Source: Chloroflexus sp. Y-396-1 (GTDB lineage: Bacteria; Chloroflexota; Chloroflexia; Chloroflexales; Chloroflexaceae). Taken from it: a stretch of 64,000 bases of DNA. The position numbers and the translations under genes were made by a program. Below are positions 55,575 to 64,000 of the stretch, in pieces. Under the pieces are notes generated by a model that saw only the letters and a list, made by a program, of their open reading frames with translations, did not search any database and was not told the origin of the DNA. The stretch's first letter is position 1, and the number at the start of each line of letters is the position of its first letter. Location of the stretch: NCBI RefSeq assembly GCF_000516515.1, contig NZ_KI911784.1:2450881-2514880 (forward strand), given 5' to 3'.

Positions 55575-56918
55575 TTGGAAGACCCTAACCCTAGTTCGCT
55601 GGTGATTGGGATTGCTCTGTGTCTCATTGCGCTCGGTATTATCTCGGCCGCCGATACGGCTTTGATCACCGTGAGTCGACCTCGCCTGAGCACGCTTCTC
55701 GCCTCAGCAGGTCTCGGTAGTCGTAGATTTTCTGCCCATTTCCTCGATGAACCGCACCGGATCAAGTCGGCTATTATCTTTCTCAACGCTGCCCTAACAA
55801 TAACTGTCACTGCACTGACCATACAGCTTACTGCTGCCCATGGTGTTCTCATTATCAGTAGCAGTCTGGTCGGGCTACTATTTGCGATCTTGATCCTAAG
55901 CGAAGTTGTGGCAAAGGCGCTGGCACGCCGTAGTCCTGACACAACCATTTTACTTCTGGCGCGACCATTAGTAGCCATTGCGACCCTCTTATGGCCACTG
56001 ATGGCGATCATTAATCTCATCACCCGTCCGCTCTTTACCTTCCTGAGCGGGCAACCAGCTCCACCTACGCCCCTGGTGACCGAAGAGGAGTTGCGGCTGA
56101 TGATGAGTGCTGGTGAAGAAGCAGGATGGATCGAACACGAAGAGCGCGAGATGATTGAAGGGGTGATGGATTTTGGTGATACGCTCGTGCGCGAGATCAT
56201 GATCCCGCGCGTTGATGTTGTTGCCCTAGAGGTCAATAGCTCCCTTGATCGCGCACTTGATGTCGCCATCACCCGCGGTCATTCGCGCATTCCGGTGTAT
56301 GAAGAGACTATTGATAACGTGATCGGTATTCTTTACGCCAAGGACCTCATTCCCGTACTACGTGATGGGAAGCGCGATGCCCCACTACGCGATCTCCTAC
56401 GCCCGGCACACTTCGTACCGGCGACGATGAAGGTATCTACGCTGTTAGAAGATTTGCAGCGTCGGCGGGTACACATGGCAATTGTGGTTGATGAGTATGG
56501 TGGCACGGCTGGCATCGTTACCCTCGAAGACTTGATCGAGCAGATTGTGGGTGAAATTCGTGACGAGTATGACACCGAAGAACCATCTATTGTCGAGGTT
56601 GGGCCGCACGAATTGATTGTTGATGCCCGCGTAACTATTGATGACGTAGCCGACATGTTGGAAGTCGAATTTCCAGAAACGACTGCTGACCGGATTGGCG
56701 GGTTGGTCTACGAGCAATTGGGTCGCATTCCACGAGTCGGCGATCAAGTCATCTGTGGCGATGTCACCATTACTGTGTTATCAATCAAAGGTATTCGTGC
56801 TGAACGGTTACACATTGTGCGGCAAATGCCGGCTGAAGTGGCAGCGGCAACACCGGCTGACGCCGAGAAACCTCTGTTGCCGCTCCCCAAGGAAGCGCAT
56901 GGATCCAGTGGCCCTTGA
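55575..56918 (+). CDS. CNNM/CorC-type membrane protein with CBS pair (HlyC/CorC family)
   Basis: The 447-residue protein has a DUF21/CNNM membrane domain with four hydrophobic helices (about 8-160), a paired CBS module (about 200-325, 'VREIMIPRVDVVAL', 'VIGILYAKDLIPVL', 'GIVTLEDLIEQIVGEI') and a C-terminal CorC_HlyC domain (about 345-425). Members are linked to Mg/Co resistance and Mg export. The perfect GGAGG (55561-55565) touches the ATG at 55566, too close to use, so I prefer the TTG at 55575, nine bases after it. The start remains debatable. It overlaps cdd by 20 bases. Confidence 0.87.
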   Translation: MEDPNPSSLVIGIALCLIALGIISAADTALITVSRPRLSTLLASAGLGSRRFSAHFLDEPHRIKSAIIFLNAALTITVTALTIQLTAAHGVLIISSSLVGLLFAILILSEVVAKALARRSPDTTILLLARPLVAIATLLWPLMAIINLITRPLFTFLSGQPAPPTPLVTEEELRLMMSAGEEAGWIEHEEREMIEGVMDFGDTLVREIMIPRVDVVALEVNSSLDRALDVAITRGHSRIPVYEETIDNVIGILYAKDLIPVLRDGKRDAPLRDLLRPAHFVPATMKVSTLLEDLQRRRVHMAIVVDEYGGTAGIVTLEDLIEQIVGEIRDEYDTEEPSIVEVGPHELIVDARVTIDDVADMLEVEFPETTADRIGGLVYEQLGRIPRVGDQVICGDVTITVLSIKGIRAERLHIVRQMPAEVAAATPADAEKPLLPLPKEAHGSSGP

Positions 56919-57309
56919 TCGTTTAATTACAGCAGCTTTGCAGGCCCGACAGCGTGCGTATGCCCCATACTCGCAATTTGCCGTTGGTGCAGCCGTGCTA
57001 ACCGCCGACGGCCAGATGTTTACCGGCGCTAATATTGAGAACGCATCCTATCCGCTGACAATCTGTGCCGAACGAGTGGCGCTCTTCTGCGCCTACATGG
57101 CTACAGTAGAACCGGTCATCGCGCTGGCGGTAGTGACCCCAACCCCGACTGTAGCCAGCCCCTGTGGTGCTTGTCGCCAAGTTATCTTTGAGCTGGCGCC
57201 ACAGGCGCAGATTGTGTTGCTAAACCACGATGGTGGTGAGCGGCGGCTGACAACACCGCAGGAATTGTTACCCTTCGGGTTTGGGCCAGATCAACTGAGG
57301 AACGGTTAG
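56899..57309 (+). CDS. cdd: Cytidine deaminase
   Basis: A 136-residue homotetrameric-type cytidine deaminase, which turns cytidine and deoxycytidine into uridine forms in pyrimidine salvage. The zinc site is complete: 'TICAERVAL' (Cys and catalytic Glu) and 'PCGACRQV' (two Cys). 'YAPYSQFAVGAAV' and 'NIENASYPLT' bind the nucleoside. AAGGA precedes ATG 56899, which lies inside the end of the CorC-type gene, so the two are translationally linked. Confidence 0.95.
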   Translation: MDPVALDRLITAALQARQRAYAPYSQFAVGAAVLTADGQMFTGANIENASYPLTICAERVALFCAYMATVEPVIALAVVTPTPTVASPCGACRQVIFELAPQAQIVLLNHDGGERRLTTPQELLPFGFGPDQLRNG

Positions 57310-57323
57310 GTTTCACCCCAAAT

Positions 57324-57977
57324 CTACTCGCGACGTGGCTTACTACTGTCCGGAGGCGTATCTGGCATTGGTAGCAAGGGGGCAACCGGTGCTACCAGCC
57401 TATCAACGATAGCGCCGAGGCGGGTAAACTGGGGGCCCAGTTCAGTTTCGGCCAGAGGTATCTTCACCGGCACATCTAGCTCAACCGGAATAGAGGTAAC
57501 TAACTTGACATTCATATTCAGATCAACCGGTAATTCCAGCCCTGCCGGCAACACAATAGACACACTGGCATTGAGATTACCACCACCACCAGGAAAGGCA
57601 ATCTGTGCAGGAGCCTGAAGCGCAACCGGTTCGGTGAGTGTCACCACGTTACGCTCGGTCATGATAGTATCACCGTTAATTGGTACATCAAGCTCAATCG
57701 GTAGACGGGTACTTAACGGTACGGTATACACAATCGTTGCCCCTTCGAGTTTATCAACCACATCTTGCAACTCGGCGAGATTGTTAGCTGCAAAGACCGG
57801 CAAACTCGCAGAGAGTTGGGCGACCTGCTGTTGATACATCACCAGAATACCGACCACAATGCCGAGCACAACCAGTAGCACCGCATTCATGATGAAAGAT
57901 GTCCAGATCATCGCCTTATAGAGGGGGGCGATCCGCGCATAGCGCTTCGGGGGGCGAGTAGTGGTTTCGCTGCTCAT
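57324..57977 (-). CDS. Single-pass membrane protein of unknown function
   Basis: The 217-residue protein has a short cytoplasmic N-terminus, one membrane helix (about 26-48), then an extracytoplasmic part made of repeated short strands with 'PIELDVPING', 'LPVDLNMNVKLV', 'IPVELDVPVKIPL' motifs. Proteins with such 'ELDVP' strand patterns recur in Chloroflexota, but I know no function. The Gly-rich 'AFPGGGGNLNAS' sits mid-domain. AGGAGG precedes ATG 57977; the frame itself runs to 58124. Confidence 0.6.
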   Translation of the reverse strand: MSSETTTRPPKRYARIAPLYKAMIWTSFIMNAVLLVVLGIVVGILVMYQQQVAQLSASLPVFAANNLAELQDVVDKLEGATIVYTVPLSTRLPIELDVPINGDTIMTERNVVTLTEPVALQAPAQIAFPGGGGNLNASVSIVLPAGLELPVDLNMNVKLVTSIPVELDVPVKIPLAETELGPQFTRLGAIVDRLVAPVAPLLPMPDTPPDSSKPRRE

Positions 57978-58163
57978 GGAACCTCCTGCAACTACGGTTG
58001 TTTGGAATAATACCACGCTTGTTCGTAGATGCAAGAGTTGCACAATGGGGATTTTCGCGTATAATGGAATTGTGCCGCGAACGGCAGATACTTGCGGAAC
58101 CCCGCCAGGACCGAAAGGTAGCAACGGTACGCGAGTTCCTCTGGGTGTTCGCGGCGCACTTTT

Positions 58164-61121
58164 TCAGGCTCGATCATCGGCTACCAGCGCAGCAGCTAGA
58201 TCGGCCAGCAAGGGTGTTCCCCCCATCCGCAGCAGAATCGGTACCGCTATTTCGAGCGAACGGAATATCTCCTCGCGGCCAATAGCGGCCTGCTGTAACG
58301 TGGCCGCGAACTGGGTCAGAGTCATTGGATCGGCAGGATCTCGCGCTGCGACTATGGCCAGCCCGGCCCGTACTCGTTCGTTGCGACGGCGAATCCGGCG
58401 GGTAATGACATCTGCTACCGCAAGTTGGCCTTGCCCGGCTAATGCCACAACCAGAGCAGCCCGATACCGACTCCGCGCCTCGCCAATCAGTAACTCATCG
58501 GCAAGCTGATCGGCCAGGATCGCATCAGCCGTCGCCAGTAACGGCGCCGAGACAATCAAGGCTCGCGCCCGCTCACCGGCAAGCTCAATCTCACGGATCA
58601 ACGCAACCGCTTCAGATACCTTACCGGCCCGCATCTGCGCAATCGCCAGATCGGCCCTAGTTCGTGCTCGTTGATCGGGGGCAACGATGGCCGCTGCCTG
58701 GTCATTGGCTGCTTGCCAATCACCGGCAGCCGCCAATAAACGTGCAATCTCATCACGCGCCCAATCTCGCTCATCATCGTCGGTTATTTCGGCAAGCACC
58801 GCCTGAGCGCCAACATAATCATGAGCCTGGGCGCACGCAACGGCTACTCGCGACAAAGCTCTTTCCAGTTCTTCGCCGCTTAACTGGCGGGCAATCGTCA
58901 ATGCCCTTTCTCGCCGCCCAATCGCAGCATGCGCTGCGGCCAGTGCAGCCAGGAGTATCGGTCGGTCTTCACCCTGAAGCGCGTCAATCTCTCGTGTTGC
59001 TCGCTCGGTTGCCAGGTTTGCAACCAGACCTTGTAGCAAGACTCGCAACTCAAGCAGCGTCGTCACTCGCAATTCGCGGCTAGTAATCCGCTCGGCAGCC
59101 GCCAGGGCGTCGCCATCCTTCTCGGCCAGGGCAAAGACCCTTGCCAGTCGGGCCAAACCACGATCGCGCTGATGAGTACTTGGCAGCGCCATAATCCGCT
59201 GCAACGCCGCATCTTCGTTATGTGTAGCCAGATCGCAGGCCAACTCGATTTCTGCCCAGGCCCGCGCCGTCTCTACTGTTAGCTCTTCAAGTAACATCTG
59301 AGCACGGGGATCGGCGATCCGCGCTAGCGCCACTGCAACCTCAGCCTGGGCCCAGGCTGCACGATGTTCATGCAGAATAGCCCGTGCCAATCGCCAGGCT
59401 CGATCGTACTGACCGTTATCTAAGAAGTAACGCACGACCAGCGTTTCGACATGAGCGCGTCGTTCCAGCAAATCGATCCACTCGGCGCATATCAATGCTC
59501 GATCAGGATCGCCCGCCTCGATACACGCCGTTGCCAATGCTTCTATTGTCTGGTCGCGCACATCACGCCACGCCCGTGAGATCGGTTGCGCCTCGAGATC
59601 AAGAGCACGCGAGAGCAGGCGCATCGCTGCACTCCGCATATTCACGCTGTAACACGCTTCGCCGAGTTGACGCAAGACGGCCGCTTTCGGCACCCCATCC
59701 GGCAACTGTTCGACAATAGCCGTCACCCGGCGCAGACTTCCTTCACGACCGGATGTATTCACCGCCGTGAGGAACGCAGCCGTTACCAACTCACCGCTCA
59801 ACTGACGGGCACGAGTGGCAAGCGTTCCGGTAACCGCAGCCATCCGCGCCAAACTCAGCGGCGATGTGAGGGCCGGGTCATGCAGCATCCATCCGGCATC
59901 ACGCAGCGCGCCAGCCAATCCTTCACGTAATTCTCGTTCGCGTAGCCAGCTCAACGGTTGTGCGATAGGCAAATCAGGTGTTCGGTGATTGGGCGTACAC
60001 AGTACCGCATGGCGAGCCAATTGCCGACCGAGGTAGCGATTGGTGGGGTCAAGCGGATTACGCCGCAACCGTTCGGCGCACCACCGGGCCAACTCGCTGT
60101 GAGCAGCATCTACCTCGTGGGGTAGATGACGCGCAAGGAACAGGCGCAATGCACGATGGGTATAGCGCACGAGCAAAAGGGTATCCTCATCGCTCGCCCG
60201 CCACAAATTGATATGCACCAATCCCTGTTCTTCCCAGCGGTCGAGTAGGAGTTGTGGATGCTCAGCGCTGATCTCGGCGAGCGCAACAACCGGTAATGGC
60301 TCACCAGCCGCAGCTAACAATACTGCCAAACGTCGTTCGGTTGCGTTAAGAGACTGCCACCAATACTGAAGAAGCTGATCGAGATCGGTCGGCAGATGAG
60401 TAATCTCAAGCAAGCCAAGGTGCAGCCAACGTTCGGCCCAACTGAGATAGAGCAGATTCCCCTGGGCTGCCGTCAAAATAGCTTCGCGCCATTTGGGTGG
60501 GCAATGACGCCGTTCGAGAAGACCGATCTGCGTTTGGAGGAGCGCCCGATCAGCAGTGGGTAAGATCAGGCGAGCATCTGGTTCAACCGGCAATTGGCCA
60601 TGCACGAGCAAGATGACGCCCGGTGGGACATCAAACGGTAGCGGCAAGGGTAGGGGACGCAACGGTTGCTGATCGCGATCCGGTGCACTTACTAGCAGCA
60701 CCAGCGGGCGGGCAGGGTCGGCAATCTCATTCAGGAGACGCTCAAAAGCAGCGGGGTCTGTCAACGCAGCCGGATCAAGCAAAGGCAGGGTTGACCGACG
60801 GGTGGCCACAATCTGGGCGTAGAAGGCTAGTGCTCCATTCCCCTCATCATCATCGGCCAGCCAGAGCGGCCATTCGGCGCGTACCGCCAACTGGCAGAGC
60901 AGAGTCGTTGCACCAACACCGAGTGGTGCTTCAAGCGCAACGATCCCTCGCTGATCGCGCAGGGTGGCAAGCACAGCCTCATACAGCGCCGGTCGTTCAA
61001 TTGCAGTACGCAAGCAGGCCTGTACCCGTTCCTGTTGCGCCCGCAGCGCCGGTGCCACGGCTGCGTATAGTTCGTGAAATTGCTCAACAGCGCGAAACGC
61101 ACGTGGTAGTACTGCCTTCAT
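58164..61121 (-). CDS. Large NTPase-like protein with degenerate P-loop and helical repeats
   Basis: The 985-residue protein resembles STAND-type proteins. An N-terminal NTPase-like domain (about 40-330) has 'EAPLGVGATTLLCQLA' in Walker A position, but the usual Lys is Ala, and 'PLVLLVSAPDRD' near Walker B. A winged-helix-like part with 'YTHRALRLFLARHL' follows (about 270-350). Residues about 400-985 form tandem TPR-like helical repeats rich in Ala, Leu and Arg ('ARTRADLAIAQMRAGKVSEA'). No DNA-binding or death-type effector is visible. The substituted Lys suggests weak or absent ATP hydrolysis, so it may work as a scaffold. Confidence 0.65.
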   Translation of the reverse strand: MKAVLPRAFRAVEQFHELYAAVAPALRAQQERVQACLRTAIERPALYEAVLATLRDQRGIVALEAPLGVGATTLLCQLAVRAEWPLWLADDDEGNGALAFYAQIVATRRSTLPLLDPAALTDPAAFERLLNEIADPARPLVLLVSAPDRDQQPLRPLPLPLPFDVPPGVILLVHGQLPVEPDARLILPTADRALLQTQIGLLERRHCPPKWREAILTAAQGNLLYLSWAERWLHLGLLEITHLPTDLDQLLQYWWQSLNATERRLAVLLAAAGEPLPVVALAEISAEHPQLLLDRWEEQGLVHINLWRASDEDTLLLVRYTHRALRLFLARHLPHEVDAAHSELARWCAERLRRNPLDPTNRYLGRQLARHAVLCTPNHRTPDLPIAQPLSWLRERELREGLAGALRDAGWMLHDPALTSPLSLARMAAVTGTLATRARQLSGELVTAAFLTAVNTSGREGSLRRVTAIVEQLPDGVPKAAVLRQLGEACYSVNMRSAAMRLLSRALDLEAQPISRAWRDVRDQTIEALATACIEAGDPDRALICAEWIDLLERRAHVETLVVRYFLDNGQYDRAWRLARAILHEHRAAWAQAEVAVALARIADPRAQMLLEELTVETARAWAEIELACDLATHNEDAALQRIMALPSTHQRDRGLARLARVFALAEKDGDALAAAERITSRELRVTTLLELRVLLQGLVANLATERATREIDALQGEDRPILLAALAAAHAAIGRRERALTIARQLSGEELERALSRVAVACAQAHDYVGAQAVLAEITDDDERDWARDEIARLLAAAGDWQAANDQAAAIVAPDQRARTRADLAIAQMRAGKVSEAVALIREIELAGERARALIVSAPLLATADAILADQLADELLIGEARSRYRAALVVALAGQGQLAVADVITRRIRRRNERVRAGLAIVAARDPADPMTLTQFAATLQQAAIGREEIFRSLEIAVPILLRMGGTPLLADLAAALVADDRA

Positions 61122-61196
61122 CGCTTATCTAATATACCATATCTGTGGTAGAGAAGTGAGAAATATGTGCTCGGCGCGATATTCACGTTGTACGTT

Positions 61197-61603
61197 TCAG
61201 GGGTTTGCGGTAATCACTTGCAGGCCAGGAATATTGGTAAAGTCTTTCGCATTGTGGGTGACAAGAGGTATATGATAGCTTCGTGCACACGCGGCAATCC
61301 AGGCATCGGCGCAGGAGATCGGGACACCATTCTTTTTTCGATGTGCAATGATCGCACCGTAATGTTCGGCTATACGATCATTGTAGGGGATCACCACAAA
61401 TGTACGAATAGTAGCACGGAGTTGTGCTTTTTTGTTATTACCCCAATTTGCCCACTCTGCGCCAGCCCAAAACTTTCCCACAGTAATGAAGGATATAGTA
61501 AGTATCTTTTCTAAGAGATGCTTTTCATAGAGTTATGCTTGTGGAGTATTTTTATGATGTATGAAACAATGTTTGTGTCGAGAAGCAGATATTTCGATTT
61601 CAT
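61197..61603 (-). pseudogene. Frameshifted VapC-type PIN toxin
   Basis: From ATG 61603 the first frame reads 'KSKYLLLDTNIVSYIIK', the PIN N-terminus with the first acidic residue. It runs to a stop at about 61528-61515. From 61529 another frame gives 'YEKHLLEKILTISFITVGKFWAG' and continues to 'ISCADAWIAACA' (late acidic residues) and 'LVTHNAKDF', normal for VapC. A single missing base near 61530 explains the break, giving about 135 residues if restored. It follows the large antitoxin-like gene by 14 bases. It may be a true mutation or a sequencing error. Confidence 0.78.
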
Positions 61604-61617
61604 GCAATACTCTTGCA

Positions 61618-62529
61618 CTATTCAGCTAAATTTCCTTTGCGTAGACTATTGATAAACCTCTCAAATTTATCATCAACCTCGCCAGGCCATGTATTATAGA
61701 AGGCTTTTAGATCGGTTTCTGAGGTGATTCCCTGTAGCATGGCAAGCTCATCAAGAGTTCTAGATTGCCAAAACTCTTTGTTTCTCGACAACGGTTCAAT
61801 GGTATGTACACGTACATAACTCATCTTGCCGCTAGCCGGATTGATAACGGCTTCACCTTTGACCCGCACGTAGTTTCGGGTCATTCCAGCGATTTCGTCT
61901 GCTTGTTCCTCGGTGAATATACAAGACACCGACTCGCCAGAAGACGTTTGTAATGACATACGCCGACGCTTAAAATCGACCATGAACACATAACCTTCTA
62001 TCTCGGTCAATGTGTGTCTGCTGATGACATCAAACCCCTGCGCGGTATACCAAACGCGCAATGGTGACACACTTTGATGCAATGTGAAGGTTATGAGGGA
62101 GATACCTCTTTGGAAAAGGGCACCAACAGTACTCCAAGCAATAAGCAGCTCTCTATCGAACCTGAAAGACGACTCGTCTGTAGCGTGTTGCATCTTTTCT
62201 AATTCCCAAAGAGCCTTTTCAAAAATACGAATCGCTTCACTACCGTTTCTTACTGAAAGTGCAGTTGCGCTTCGCTGAAAGGAAAGTATCGTTGATGAAC
62301 TCCGCCCCGAAATCCCAACGAGATCCAATTCAAGAAGCTGCCGAAGTTGCTTCCGCCTGACAATTCTCTTAACATCATGCGCAACATTATCCTGCTCATC
62401 AAGCAGGATTTCTCCCGTTCGATACAAAGCGCGCTGAAAACCTGATAGAAAGATCGCAAGGTAGGATATTGGTATCCGCCCCCAAAGAACTGATTCGCCT
62501 TCTAGTGACACCTGTAGAAACAGCTCCAT
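61618..62529 (-). CDS. Large antitoxin-like partner of the VapC gene
   Basis: The 303-residue protein ends in a segment, 'TLDELAMLQGITSETDLKAF' then 'DKFERFINSLRKG', that resembles the toxin-wrapping tail of small VapB-type antitoxins ('LDELAxxQG' followed by 'xWPxxxxxDxFLxxLR'). The tail is joined to about 250 N-terminal residues that I do not recognise; 'FDRELLIAWSTVGALFQRGIS' is helical and the 'HTLTEIEGYVFMVDFKRRRM' part looks beta-rich. Typical VapB antitoxins are 70-90 residues. The coupling to a PIN gene 14 bases downstream supports a toxin-antitoxin role. ATG 62529 with AGGA seven bases upstream was chosen; the frame extends to 62625. Confidence 0.62.
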   Translation of the reverse strand: MELFLQVSLEGESVLWGRIPISYLAIFLSGFQRALYRTGEILLDEQDNVAHDVKRIVRRKQLRQLLELDLVGISGRSSSTILSFQRSATALSVRNGSEAIRIFEKALWELEKMQHATDESSFRFDRELLIAWSTVGALFQRGISLITFTLHQSVSPLRVWYTAQGFDVISRHTLTEIEGYVFMVDFKRRRMSLQTSSGESVSCIFTEEQADEIAGMTRNYVRVKGEAVINPASGKMSYVRVHTIEPLSRNKEFWQSRTLDELAMLQGITSETDLKAFYNTWPGEVDDKFERFINSLRKGNLAE

Positions 62530-62939
62530 AACAGATTCCTTTCCAGAGACGGCTTCACTGCTAATGGCAGCAATCACTATAAGTATGTGACAAGAACTAC
62601 AATAATGAAAAGTGCCGTGTAGCAATGGAAACAGGTATACCGACCTTCAGCCGGTCACAACAGGATGGTAGATACAGTGTGAACCGGTAATTAAATGCTA
62701 CCGTCTATGCACCCTTAACCAAAGCGAACGGTATTGGGCGCTAACTGAATAAAGACGGATTCCTGCTTAGACATCATATCATACATTAAATCAGCAATCA
62801 GAAGATTAGGGCATCATTTCCTACAAAAACAGTTGAACGATTACTATGAGATCAAGGACAACCCAACAAAAACAGAGTGCGGCGAGGTTTTTCCAACCGT
62901 CTGCCGCACCCTGTGCAAAGCTGGATTGCGAGGGCAGGA
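62530..62939. other. Intergenic region between rplL and the antitoxin-like gene
   Basis: No gene is supported. It contains the rplL terminator at its 3' side and presumably the promoter of the toxin-antitoxin unit. Confidence 0.5.
62866..62911 (-). terminator. Rho-independent terminator of the rplJL operon
   Basis: On the minus strand GTGCGGC and GCCGCAC close a hairpin with a partly paired loop, followed by TCTGTTTTTG, about 30 bases after the rplL stop. Confidence 0.75.
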
Positions 62940-63338
62940 TTACTTAATCTCAACCACTGCACCGACTTCGGTCAGCTTCGCCTTGGCTGCCTCGGCCTCT
63001 TCCTTGCTCACGCCTTCGCGAACCGGCTTGGGCGCACCCTCAACCAGGTCTTTCGCCTCCTTCAGACCAAGGTTGGTCAGCTCACGCACCACCTTAATAA
63101 CCTGAATCTTGTTAGGACCGGCCTCTTTGAGGATAACGTCGAATTCAGTCTTCTCTTCGACCGGAGCCGCAGCCGCAGCACCATCACCGGCCGCAGCAAC
63201 CGGCATTGCGGCACCCATTGCCATCACAGGAGCAGCAGCGGTAACCCCCCACTTCTCCTCCATCTTCTTCTTCAGCTCAACCAGCTCGAGGACGTTAAGG
63301 CCCTCAATCATCTCAATAATTGAATCAATCTTGGACAT
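62940..63338 (-). CDS. rplL: 50S ribosomal protein L7/L12
   Basis: The 132-residue stalk protein starts '[22 protein letters not shown]' (dimerisation domain), has an Ala-rich hinge (about 38-60) and the C-terminal factor-binding domain '[20 protein letters not shown]' then '[20 protein letters not shown]'. It recruits translation GTPases to the ribosome as dimers on L10. ATG 63338 is preferred, with GGAG about ten bases upstream. It is cotranscribed with rplJ. Confidence 0.97.
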   Translation of the reverse strand: MSKIDSIIEMIEGLNVLELVELKKKMEEKWGVTAAAPVMAMGAAMPVAAAGDGAAAAAPVEEKTEFDVILKEAGPNKIQVIKVVRELTNLGLKEAKDLVEGAPKPVREGVSKEEAEAAKAKLTEVGAVVEIK

Positions 63339-63388
63339 GGTAGTCACACTCCTTCTGAGAACTAAATACTTGACCGCGCAGATAACGA

Positions 63389-63937
63389 TTATGCCGTTTC
63401 ACCTTGCGGCTGTAACTGATCGATCCGAGCCTGCAATACGTAGAGAACGTTTGAAATCGCGGCGTTGAGAACACCAACCACGCCTGCGACCGGTGCAACG
63501 ATACCACCTACTACCTGCGCAAGTGCCTGCTCACGTGAAGGCAACTTGGTCACCTGCTCAAGGGCATCAGCCGGCAACAATGTGCTACCGAGCAAAGCAC
63601 CACGCACGGTAAAGCTCTTATTCCCCGACTTTAGATAATCGAGGAGCGCTTTTGCAACCTTCGAGACATCGTCATACCCGAAGGTGACTGCCGTTGGGCC
63701 AGACAGTAGTGGGTCGATTGCCTCACGTCCGGTATGATTGGCGGCAATTTTCAATAGGGTATTTTTTGCTACTACAACCTCGCCGCCGTGCTCACGCAGT
63801 TTGCGGCGCAATTCGGTCATATCGGCAACGCTCATACCCTTTCCGTCGCCACGATAGTCGGCAACCACAACCAACTGGGCGCGGCGCAGCTTTTCGGTCA
63901 GCGTACTAACCGTCTCAATTTTACGCTGCGTTGGCAT
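63389..63937 (-). CDS. rplJ: 50S ribosomal protein L10
   Basis: The 182-residue protein begins '[17 protein letters not shown]', contains '[22 protein letters not shown]', and ends with the L7/L12-binding helix region ('[19 protein letters not shown]'). L10 anchors the L7/L12 dimers on 23S rRNA and commonly represses its own mRNA. ATG 63937 has GGAGG eight bases upstream. The upstream leader hairpin supports regulation at the mRNA level. Confidence 0.96.
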   Translation of the reverse strand: MPTQRKIETVSTLTEKLRRAQLVVVADYRGDGKGMSVADMTELRRKLREHGGEVVVAKNTLLKIAANHTGREAIDPLLSGPTAVTFGYDDVSKVAKALLDYLKSGNKSFTVRGALLGSTLLPADALEQVTKLPSREQALAQVVGGIVAPVAGVVGVLNAAISNVLYVLQARIDQLQPQGETA

Positions 63938-63969
63938 GCATTTCACCTCCTCTCAAAGTAGATTAAAAA

Positions 63970-63999
63970 CGGTCGCCTGTCTCCTGAGACAGGCGACCG
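63970..63999 (-). terminator. Terminator-like hairpin in the rplJ leader
   Basis: On the minus strand the arms CGGTCGCCTGTCTC and GAGACAGGCGACCG are complementary for 14 bases (the innermost pairs must open to form a loop), followed by TTTTTAATC. It lies just upstream of rplJ, where many bacteria have an L10 leader or the rplA terminator/attenuator. The 5' part is at the window edge. Confidence 0.7.
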
Positions 64000-64000
64000 A

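Noticed and set aside
59384-61132. Several plus-strand frames of 110-170 codons opposite the 985-residue protein
   Set aside because: They are antisense shadows of an Ala/Arg-rich gene and show His/Gln/Arg-rich composition without motifs.
61597-61625. Programmed frameshifting in the second VapC gene
   Set aside because: The frame change near 61530 has no slippery heptamer or following structure that I can see; a one-base loss is simpler.

Overview
The window looks like a piece of chromosome from a filamentous anoxygenic phototroph of the Chloroflexota, most probably Chloroflexus. I infer this from moderate G+C, secreted proteins with Thr/Pro-rich linkers, DUF6483 and tandem DUF4230 genes, PPC-repeat and FG-GAP lipoproteins or exoproteins, and the style of the glycan-export genes. 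No phototrophy gene lies here, so the genus is an inference (about 0.75).

1-5.4 kb, all on the minus strand: a response regulator cut by the window edge, a CheW protein, selenophosphate synthetase (selD), a four-PAS/STAS stressosome-like sensor and a CBS-pair protein. selD reads through an in-frame UGA exactly where the catalytic Cys/Sec belongs and has a SECIS-like hairpin just after it, so it is most likely a selenoprotein. 5.5-10.4 kb, plus strand: an 81-bp repeat array, glutaminyl cyclase lipoprotein, a double-FKBP isomerase translationally coupled to a MenC-type enolase-superfamily enzyme, and two DUF4230 proteins. 10.5-14.6 kb, minus: an unrecognised gene, a decayed PIN toxin beside its intact antitoxin, an orphan DNA methyltransferase and carA. 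14.8-27.1 kb is housekeeping and signalling: a GT4 glycosyltransferase, M20 peptidase, thiol-redox proteins, a DUF512 Fe-S protein, a GAF-GAF-HD-GYP phosphodiesterase, trpG, an SDR, an ATL DNA-repair protein and a hydrolase.

27.3-47.5 kb is the accessory heart of the window, a cell-surface glycan synthesis and export locus. Five genes overlap end to start: a NodB-type deacetylase, a Wzm permease carrying a Wzz-like periplasmic insert, Wzt with a glycan-binding C-terminus, a GT4 with a coiled-coil tail, and a 1016-residue GT2-GT2-GT4 fusion. Next come a small coiled-coil protein plus GT4 pair, two tandem FG-GAP exoproteins in AT-rich surroundings, a sugar-nucleotide epimerase, and a second coiled-coil plus GT4 pair. 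The GT4 modules are paralogous, and the coiled-coil module appears three times.

47.7-64 kb returns to core functions: alpha/beta hydrolase, HAD phosphatase, PPC-repeat lipoprotein, the ABC-F factor EttA, tRNA-Gln(TTG), prs, a CorC-type membrane protein, cytidine deaminase, a large helical-repeat protein with a degenerate P-loop, and a toxin-antitoxin pair with an unusually large antitoxin and a frameshifted VapC. It ends with rplL and rplJ behind a leader hairpin.

Across the window the promoters I can see share an extended -10 of the form TGnTAYAAT or TGnTATGAT, and many intergenic gaps carry GC-rich or polypyrimidine hairpins that recur as dispersed families.
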